Shown here: positions 1 through 4,916 of the stretch, one piece after another
How the letters are laid out: each line of letters begins with the position of its first letter
Numbering within the stretch: the stretch's first letter is position 1
Origin: Deltaproteobacteria bacterium
GTDB taxonomy: Bacteria > UBA10199 > JACPAL01 > JACOUP01
DNA: 15,757 bases
NCBI GenBank assembly: GCA_030649435.1
Contig: JAUSKE010000200.1
Location: 1 to 15,757 of the forward strand
Direction of reading: 5' to 3'
Position numbers and translations under genes: made by a program
The notes under the pieces: model-generated
What the model was told of the DNA's origin: nothing
What the model saw: the letters and a program-made list of their open reading frames with translations, nothing else
Databases searched by the model: none

Positions 1-186
1 GACCTCTTGCGGGCGTTGTTTCGTCCTCCGTCCGATTTCAAAGGCAACATTGGTGGCGTAATCGCCATGTTCCCTGGTTTTCGGTTTTTCAATCACAAAG
101 AGAGGATTCTCTGTTACGGAAAAGAGCCCCTTCTTAAGGCAGGAGTCGAGCGTCTCTGTCACAATCTGTTGAACAACGGTTCTCAT
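1..186 (-). CDS. argS: Arginyl-tRNA synthetase, N-terminal part (runs off the left edge)
   Basis: The first 62 codons of a class I aminoacyl-tRNA synthetase that charges tRNA-Arg in the cytoplasm. The visible protein starts MRTVVQQIVTETLD and contains IEKP followed by HGDYATNVAF (about residues 44-53). That is the conserved N-terminal block of bacterial ArgS, just before the catalytic domain; the HIGH and KMSKS motifs would lie outside the window. The ATG overlaps the stop of the preceding M16-like gene in an ATGA arrangement (183-186), which suggests translational coupling and membership of the kinase/M16 transcription unit. The fragment is short, but the HGDYATNVAF block is distinctive. Only the extent and completeness of the gene are unknown. 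Confidence 0.9.
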   Translation of the reverse strand, partial: MRTVVQQIVTETLDSCLKKGLFSVTENPLFVIEKPKTREHGDYATNVAFEIGRRTKQRPQEV

Positions 187-1556
187 AATGACTCTTTAAC
201 CTCGACCTTTTTTAATTCCGGGACCAGTTTTTCTTTTGGCCCGACGATCAGTATCTTTAATCCATCGGGATGAAGGTACTGGCCGGCGACCCGTTGGATA
301 TCTTCTCTGGTTATCTTCTCAATCTCCCGTTTGTAAACCTCCAAATAATCGGGCGGGTACCCCAAGAAGTCAAAGAGGGCCCGTTGTTTGACGATCTGAA
401 AGCGGGTCTCATATTGAAAGATGAGGGCGGTGACGATCGACCGTTTTGCCCGTTCCAATTCTTCGGTAGTGAGATCGCTCTCTCGGTGCATCTTGGTGAT
501 CGCCTCTTCGATCTTTTCCATCACCTGTGCCGTATTGGAGACCTCTGTTTGTGCGATGGTTCGGAAGAGGCCATGGTCTTTGCCGAAACCAAAGTCAGAC
601 CAGACGAGGTACGCCTTACCGAGGTGCGAACGGATTTCCTCCCCCAAGCGACTGGTGAGTGCCCCGCTCCCCCCGAGGATGTAATTCATGACGATTAATG
701 GAAATTTATCCGGGTTGTCACGCCGGTCTCCCAGATGCCCGATAATGATTGTCGATTGCGTTACAGAGGCTGGCAATAGGACAGTCCGCGGTGAAAATTC
801 GACTGTGATCGGTTTGACGACGGGCAACTGTTTTTTCTTCGCACCCCAAACCTTTGAGGTTTTTTCGAGGAGGTCACTCATTTCTGACGCGTCGAAATCA
901 CCACTGACCGCGAGAGACGATCCTTCAGGACTAAAGGTCTGTTGATAAAAGTTCAGGATATCCTTCTGTTTAATTTTTTTAATCGATGGGTGGGTTGGCT
1001 TCGAGGCCCAGGGACTCTCTGGACCAAAGACGAGTCGGGGGAATTCTCTCAAGGCTCGTTCGAGTGGGTCTTCATCTTGGCGTCGAAGCGCCTCTTCAAC
1101 TTTGGAGACTGCTAGAGTAAAACGGTCTTTGTCAAAACGGGGTTTGGAGAGGATGTCGAAAAGAAGTTTAAGAATTTTTTCAGCATCTTTTTTAAGGCAG
1201 TGGAGAGTGATCGCTTGATATTCATGTTGAGTCTCGATCGTGAGAGAGGCACCGACGAAATCGAGCTCCTCTTCGACCTTTTCCGGCGTTCGGGAGAGAG
1301 TCCCGCCGGATTGAAGCCCCGCTGCGGTGAGGAGTGCCACCCCTTCTTTACCCGGTGGGTCGTAGAGCCGTCCCGCCGGGATAATCAAGCTCGCCTCAAA
1401 AGTCGGTAGCTCATGGTCGGTGAGGAGGTATAGCTTGAGCCCGTTAGTCAGCGTTCGGATCTCCGGCCGTGGGGGTGTAAAAGGGACGGCATAAGCCTTG
1501 CTTCCCAAAAGGAGACAAGTCAGAAAAAATAGTTTTTTGAGGCTGATCAGTTTCAT
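183..1556 (-). CDS. M16-family peptidase-like protein lacking the HxxEH zinc motif
   Basis: A 457-residue exported protein with the two-lobed insulinase/processing-peptidase (M16) fold. Residues 1-23 form a signal peptide (KK, then a hydrophobic core, ending AYA). Where active members have HxxEH, this one reads GVALLTAAGLQSGGT (about residues 72-86), with no histidine pair and no glutamate, so it should not bind catalytic zinc. The C-terminal-lobe motif GGSGALTSRL...IRSHLGKAY is preserved; it corresponds to the substrate-binding Arg/Tyr region. In M16B families an inactive subunit commonly pairs with an active one, and the active paralogue lies immediately upstream with a 4-base overlap (1553-1556). 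I infer that the two form a periplasmic heterodimer. The substrate is unknown. Downstream it overlaps argS by 4 bases. Confidence 0.9.
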   Translation of the reverse strand: MKLISLKKLFFLTCLLLGSKAYAVPFTPPRPEIRTLTNGLKLYLLTDHELPTFEASLIIPAGRLYDPPGKEGVALLTAAGLQSGGTLSRTPEKVEEELDFVGASLTIETQHEYQAITLHCLKKDAEKILKLLFDILSKPRFDKDRFTLAVSKVEEALRRQDEDPLERALREFPRLVFGPESPWASKPTHPSIKKIKQKDILNFYQQTFSPEGSSLAVSGDFDASEMSDLLEKTSKVWGAKKKQLPVVKPITVEFSPRTVLLPASVTQSTIIIGHLGDRRDNPDKFPLIVMNYILGGSGALTSRLGEEIRSHLGKAYLVWSDFGFGKDHGLFRTIAQTEVSNTAQVMEKIEEAITKMHRESDLTTEELERAKRSIVTALIFQYETRFQIVKQRALFDFLGYPPDYLEVYKREIEKITREDIQRVAGQYLHPDGLKILIVGPKEKLVPELKKVEVKESL

Positions 1557-3061
1557 TTCTTTTTAAGTTCCGCGACCACCCTCCTCTCCGGTGTGAAATA
1601 TTTCTGCACAGTTTTTTGGACCTCTTCTGGCCCAATCGCATCGATCCGGCCCAAGTAGTTCGTCAAGTAATGCCAATCCCCCAAGGTTTCGTAGTAGGAA
1701 AGTTGGGAGGCGAGTCCATCATTGGTTTTGAGCCCCCAGATCAGGTGACTTTTGATCTTGTTTCTCGCTTTTTCCATTTCAACCGTTGTTGGTCCATTTT
1801 TCTTCAATTCATCAATGACCTGCAAAATACCGGCCTCCAGTTCTTTCAGGCTGTGGGGGGCGATCGGTTCTCCTTGGATGAGGAAGAGATTCGTCAGCCG
1901 GGTTCCCGGCACGCCGCCGTAAGTTTCGATGCCGGCAGCGATCCGTTTTTCAGTCACCAGCTTTTTGTGGAGGCGAGAGGTCGGCCCACCGGAGAGGATC
2001 TCATCCAACAGGTCAAAGACAATTTCCTCAGGGTCCGACCAGGCTGGTTTATAAAAGCCGATCATCAGCCTTGGTTCCGCCTTCTCTTCGAAGGTGATCC
2101 GCTTTTCTTTTTCGAAGACGAGGGGTGGTTCCCAATCATTTTTTGGAGCCGGCCCATGACCTGGAATTTTGGCGAAGTATCGAGTCAGTAGTTTCTTTGT
2201 CTCTGGGATTGAAATTTTACCGACGATCACGCCGACGGCATTTTGCGGTGTGTAGTATTTTTGAAAGAAATCTTCGGCGTCCTTTCGGGTGAGTGTCAGG
2301 AGGTCTTCTTTTAGACCGATCGTTGGCCAATCATAGGGGTGTGGCCGGGCTCCCTCTTTCTCGGTAAAGGCGGTCTGAATCATCGTCTCGTAGAGCTTGC
2401 CTGACGGGTCATCATCGACCCGCATCCTCCGTTCTTCCATAACGACATCCCGCTCTTCGTAGAATTCACGAAGGATGGGAAAAAAAATCCGTTCGGATTC
2501 GATCTGGGCCCAGAGTTCCATTTTGTCGACTGGCAGGCTGACAAAGTAACTTGTTATATCTTTACTCGTCGTCGCGTTAAAATGTTCTCCCCCAGCCTCC
2601 TGGATTTTTTTGGAAATCTCTTCCTTCACCAGGTACTTTTCTTCCTCAGTATGGAGTACTTTGAGTTTGTCGCGGAGGGTTTTGATTTTCTCAGGATCAG
2701 ATTCTTTCCCTTTTTTGTATTCGGCCGAAAGCTCCTCCCCCACCTTTTCAATTTTATCCAGCACGATTTTTTCAGCCGGGTAGTTCTTGGTCCCGAGCTT
2801 CTTTCCCCCTTTGAACGCCATGTGCTCAAAAAGATGGGCGAGGCCAGTCTTTCCCTTTTGTTCATCCAGTCCCCCGACACGGAATCGGATGTAGGCGGTA
2901 AAGGTTGGCGTTTCACCACGTGAAAGGAGCAGGAAACGCATCCCATTTGGTAATTGAAAGGGAACCACCTGTTCCTGCCACGGTTTCTGCTTTTCCTGTG
3001 CCGTGGCGATGGTAGCGATGAAGAGGAGCGGAATGAGTTTACGGGTCAGTGACATTTCCAT
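1553..3061 (-). CDS. M16-family zinc metallopeptidase (catalytic subunit)
   Basis: A 502-residue insulinase-like peptidase with an N-terminal signal peptide (hydrophobic core LIPLLFIATIATA, probable cleavage near residue 21). The zinc motif HLFEH is at residues 76-80. The later ERDVVMEE segment (about 203-210) should supply the third zinc ligand, a glutamate. Between them, at about residues 91-158, is a charged helical insertion rich in Lys and Glu, probably a coiled coil, followed by GGEHFNATTSKD. The second lobe has GGPTSRLHKKL. It should cleave peptides in the periplasm, probably with the inactive homologue encoded just downstream. The start overlaps the kinase gene by 16 bases. Two in-frame ATGs (3061 and 3055) share one GAGGA Shine-Dalgarno sequence, so either may be used. 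Confidence 0.93.
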   Translation of the reverse strand: MEMSLTRKLIPLLFIATIATAQEKQKPWQEQVVPFQLPNGMRFLLLSRGETPTFTAYIRFRVGGLDEQKGKTGLAHLFEHMAFKGGKKLGTKNYPAEKIVLDKIEKVGEELSAEYKKGKESDPEKIKTLRDKLKVLHTEEEKYLVKEEISKKIQEAGGEHFNATTSKDITSYFVSLPVDKMELWAQIESERIFFPILREFYEERDVVMEERRMRVDDDPSGKLYETMIQTAFTEKEGARPHPYDWPTIGLKEDLLTLTRKDAEDFFQKYYTPQNAVGVIVGKISIPETKKLLTRYFAKIPGHGPAPKNDWEPPLVFEKEKRITFEEKAEPRLMIGFYKPAWSDPEEIVFDLLDEILSGGPTSRLHKKLVTEKRIAAGIETYGGVPGTRLTNLFLIQGEPIAPHSLKELEAGILQVIDELKKNGPTTVEMEKARNKIKSHLIWGLKTNDGLASQLSYYETLGDWHYLTNYLGRIDAIGPEEVQKTVQKYFTPERRVVAELKKK

Positions 3062-4488
3062 TTTTCCTCGGACTCGCTAAAATCAATGAGACAGCGAACA
3101 GACCCTCCTGGAGGGACGACCACTTCCTTCAGGAGCGTTTTGTTCTGTGGTTGGTAGTAGAGCTTCACGAGATGTGTCCCTGGTGCAAGTCCTTTTTTGT
3201 GGAGCGGGGTATCGGTCAACGGCTGGTCGTCAATAGCGGCGGTTGCCCAGGGGATTGCCTGAATCGATATTTTCCCCTCCAGGGCCACCTCTTCCGGTGT
3301 GGGCGATTGAGCAATTGTGGATTGTTCGGCGATCTTCAACGTCGGTTTTTCATTGGGAGACTTGAAAAATTGGGAAGAGATAAGAATGGCGAGCAGAGCG
3401 AGCAGGATCACCATCCCCAGACCGATCAGTTTCTTTCTGGAGAAAAATATTTTTGAGTTCGGCACGATGGAAGAAAAAATCTTGGAGACAAAGATCTTTG
3501 TTCTCCCACTTTTGAGGATCGGTGTTCCTTCCAATGGGAGCTTCCCCTGTTCTTGGTGGCGATTTTTAATCTCGTGGGCGAAGAGTTCTTTCAAAAAGGA
3601 ACCTAGCTTTTCACTCGTCCCCTCCTCTCCATGCTGGCGGGCCCAGGCATGGAGCTCTTGCACAAACTCGGCCGCCTCCTGAAAACGGCCCGTTGCTTCT
3701 TTCGCGAGACTTTTGGAGAGGATTGCCTTCAATGACTCTTCGATCTGGATATCAGCGGGCCAGAGGACTTCTGCCTTGCGGACCTCATCGAGTGTTCCGA
3801 TATCGGTTTTTTGACCGAAAAGTTTTCGACCGGTCACCAGTTCAAAGAGCAGAATGCCGACGGAAAAGAGATCGCTTCGGGCGTCGAGTGGTTGTTGGCT
3901 CGCCTGTTCGGGGGACATGTAGGAAAACTTTCCTTTCAAGGTGCCGGTGGCGGTTTCGTGGCTCCGGTCAGCGGCGCGCGCGATCCCAAAATCGGCGACC
4001 TTGACCATCCCCTCGTAAGAAAGGAGAATATTTTGTGGTGAAATATCCCGGTGAACGACCCGCAACGCTTTTCCCTGATGGTCGGTTTTTTTGTGGGCGT
4101 ATGAAAGTCCCCGCAAGACTTCTTGAATAATAAAAAGGGAGAGTGCGAGAGGCAACTTCTTCCCCTTTTTTTGACAGGCCTGGGTCAGTCGGCGGAGGTC
4201 GACCCCTTCCACATATTCCATGGCGATGTAGTAGCTCTCTACTTCCTTCCCCAGTTCGTAGACTGAGACAATGTTTGGGTGGGTCAGCTGGACGACGATC
4301 TTGGCTTCGTCGATCAGCATGGTGATGAATTCCTTGTTTGTGGACCAGTGCGGGAGGATCCGCTTGATCACGACCGTCTTCTCAAAGCCAGCGACCCCCG
4401 GGAGTTTGGCCAAAAAGAGCTCCGCCATTCCTCCCAGGGCGAGTTGCCGGAGAAGTAGGTAGCGACCAAACGGGATCGGTGTTGGCAT
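3046..4488 (-). CDS. Membrane-anchored Ser/Thr protein kinase with C-terminal PEGA-like domain
   Basis: A 480-residue eukaryotic-type kinase. The N-terminal catalytic domain (about residues 9-280) has a glycine loop of the LxxGGMAE type, lysine in VVIKR (K42), glutamate E61, HRDISPQN (146-153), DFG (166-168) and SPEQ (192-195) as the APE-motif equivalent. All catalytic residues are present, so it should be active. A basic linker leads to one transmembrane helix (about 354-373). An extracytoplasmic region ends in a PEGA-like beta domain (about 405-470, with GLAPGTHLVKLYY). The HRDISPQN loop and GGMAE glycine loop are typical of myxobacterial kinases. It is the first gene of the left-hand unit and overlaps the peptidase gene by 16 bases, suggesting that an envelope signal may govern or accompany the M16 pair. 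The ligand and targets cannot be read from the sequence. Confidence 0.95.
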   Translation of the reverse strand: MPTPIPFGRYLLLRQLALGGMAELFLAKLPGVAGFEKTVVIKRILPHWSTNKEFITMLIDEAKIVVQLTHPNIVSVYELGKEVESYYIAMEYVEGVDLRRLTQACQKKGKKLPLALSLFIIQEVLRGLSYAHKKTDHQGKALRVVHRDISPQNILLSYEGMVKVADFGIARAADRSHETATGTLKGKFSYMSPEQASQQPLDARSDLFSVGILLFELVTGRKLFGQKTDIGTLDEVRKAEVLWPADIQIEESLKAILSKSLAKEATGRFQEAAEFVQELHAWARQHGEEGTSEKLGSFLKELFAHEIKNRHQEQGKLPLEGTPILKSGRTKIFVSKIFSSIVPNSKIFFSRKKLIGLGMVILLALLAILISSQFFKSPNEKPTLKIAEQSTIAQSPTPEEVALEGKISIQAIPWATAAIDDQPLTDTPLHKKGLAPGTHLVKLYYQPQNKTLLKEVVVPPGGSVRCLIDFSESEEKWKCH

Positions 4489-4510
4489 CGCCGTTTCTTG
4501 GTATCAAAGG

Positions 4511-4531
4511 ATTCCTTAAACATCAAGGAAT
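4511..4531. repeat. Inverted repeat upstream of the kinase gene
   Basis: ATTCCTT and AAGGAAT form a 7-base inverted repeat separated by 7 bases. It lies 22-42 bases upstream of the kinase ATG in an AT-rich stretch. It could be a repressor or activator operator, or a weak hairpin in the kinase mRNA leader. There is no adjacent T-run, so it is not a terminator. An AT-rich inverted repeat of this size can occur by chance. Confidence 0.4.
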
Positions 4532-4581
4532 TTCAAGACGATAGACTGCTAAAACTAATTGAAAATAATTGGCGATAGTTG

Positions 4582-4610
4582 TTGACAAAGTGGTGCTAAT
4601 TAAACATAGT
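4582..4610 (+). promoter_or_regulatory. Candidate sigma-70 promoter for the small gene and squalene-hopene cyclase
   Basis: A perfect TTGACA (4582-4587) is followed, after 17 bases, by CATAGT (4605-4610), which matches the -10 consensus at four of six positions. The surrounding DNA is AT-rich, unlike the coding regions. Transcription would begin near 4617, leaving a leader of about 100 bases before the 4717 start codon. On the other strand TTGTCA (4588-4583) overlaps the same -35 box and could be part of a divergent kinase promoter, but I see no good -10 for it. The site is a prediction from consensus only. Confidence 0.5.
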
Positions 4611-4674
4611 TATGCCTATATATATAGGACTTAATGGTTATTTTGTTTCTTTTATTAAAACTAAGGTCCATTTA

Positions 4675-4700
4675 GTAGGAGGGCCGAAAGGTCTTCCTAC
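4675..4700 (+). promoter_or_regulatory. Leader hairpin with GAAA tetraloop upstream of the small gene/shc unit
   Basis: The 26 bases fold into an uninterrupted 11-bp stem: GTAGGA pairs with TCCTAC, then G-T, G-C, G-T, C-G and C-G pairs close a GAAA loop at 4686-4689. GNRA loops are unusually stable in RNA. No T-run follows, so this is not an intrinsic terminator. It lies between the predicted transcription start and the ribosome-binding site of the 65-codon gene, next to a second hairpin at 4700-4713, and so may control translation or mRNA stability. It matches no riboswitch class that I recognise. Confidence 0.55.
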
Positions 4701-4713
4701 CCTCGGGGGAGGG
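4700..4713 (+). promoter_or_regulatory. Ribosome-binding site held in a small hairpin
   Basis: CCCTC (4700-4704) can pair with GAGGG (4709-4713) across a GGGG loop. The GAGGG arm is the best Shine-Dalgarno sequence for the ATG at 4717, so folding would hide the ribosome-binding site. The stem begins at the base where the preceding GAAA-loop hairpin ends, so the two compete for C4700 or stack end to end. The strong purine-rich site is also the main reason for choosing 4717 as the start of the small gene rather than the ATG at 4612. Confidence 0.5.
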
Positions 4714-4716
4714 GCT

Positions 4717-4914
4717 ATGGATAAAAATCTGTTGCTTCACCAGTTGTGCATCGAGTTGGCGTTAGGGAATGTCGGCGGCGCCAGGTTCAATCGGCTTTTA
4801 CTCCAGACTGGGATCCTGCTTGATGAGTGTGAGTGGGAGACCGCAAACAAGATTTTGGAAAAATCAGAAGAGATGCATTTCCTCGCTGGCCCTGCCGAGA
4901 CCGTGGTTCAATAA
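4717..4914 (+). CDS. Small protein of unknown function immediately upstream of squalene-hopene cyclase
   Basis: A 65-residue protein, probably cytoplasmic, that I do not recognise. It begins MDKNLLLHQLCIELALGN and looks mostly helical and mildly acidic, with no signal peptide, transmembrane segment or cysteine motif. I chose the start at 4717 because a GGGGGAGGGG Shine-Dalgarno stretch (4705-4714) precedes it. An in-frame ATG at 4612 would add 35 residues but lies upstream of the predicted transcription start, has no ribosome-binding site, and reads through the leader hairpin. The stop (4912-4914) is 2 bases before the cyclase ATG, and the cyclase has no clear ribosome-binding site of its own, so translation is probably coupled. 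It may be a small partner of the cyclase, or its translation may mainly serve to deliver ribosomes to it; both are inference. Confidence 0.6.
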   Translation: MDKNLLLHQLCIELALGNVGGARFNRLLLQTGILLDECEWETANKILEKSEEMHFLAGPAETVVQ

Positions 4915-4916
4915 AG

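Noticed and set aside
270..2191. Long plus-strand open frames opposite the M16 genes (for example 270-698 and 1616-2191)
   Set aside because: They are antisense to clearly conserved peptidase sequence, have no ribosome-binding site or recognisable protein features, and are explained by the codon bias of the real genes.
3095..3120. Small CCCTCC/GGAGGG hairpin within the kinase gene as a repeat element
   Set aside because: It encodes the conserved VPPGGSVR segment of the PEGA-like domain without adding residues, and is short enough to arise by chance.
4675..4700. Intrinsic terminator in the shc leader
   Set aside because: The hairpin is strong but is followed by CCTCGGGGGAGGGG, not a T-run, on the transcribed strand.
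4612..4716. Upstream start (ATG at 4612) for the small gene before shc
   Set aside because: It has no Shine-Dalgarno sequence, lies upstream of the predicted transcription start, and its 35 extra residues would be encoded by the structured leader.
4833..4916. Upstream in-frame start for squalene-hopene cyclase
   Set aside because: The added 28 residues overlap the preceding gene in another frame and do not resemble a cyclase N-terminus; the ATG at 4917 fits the family.
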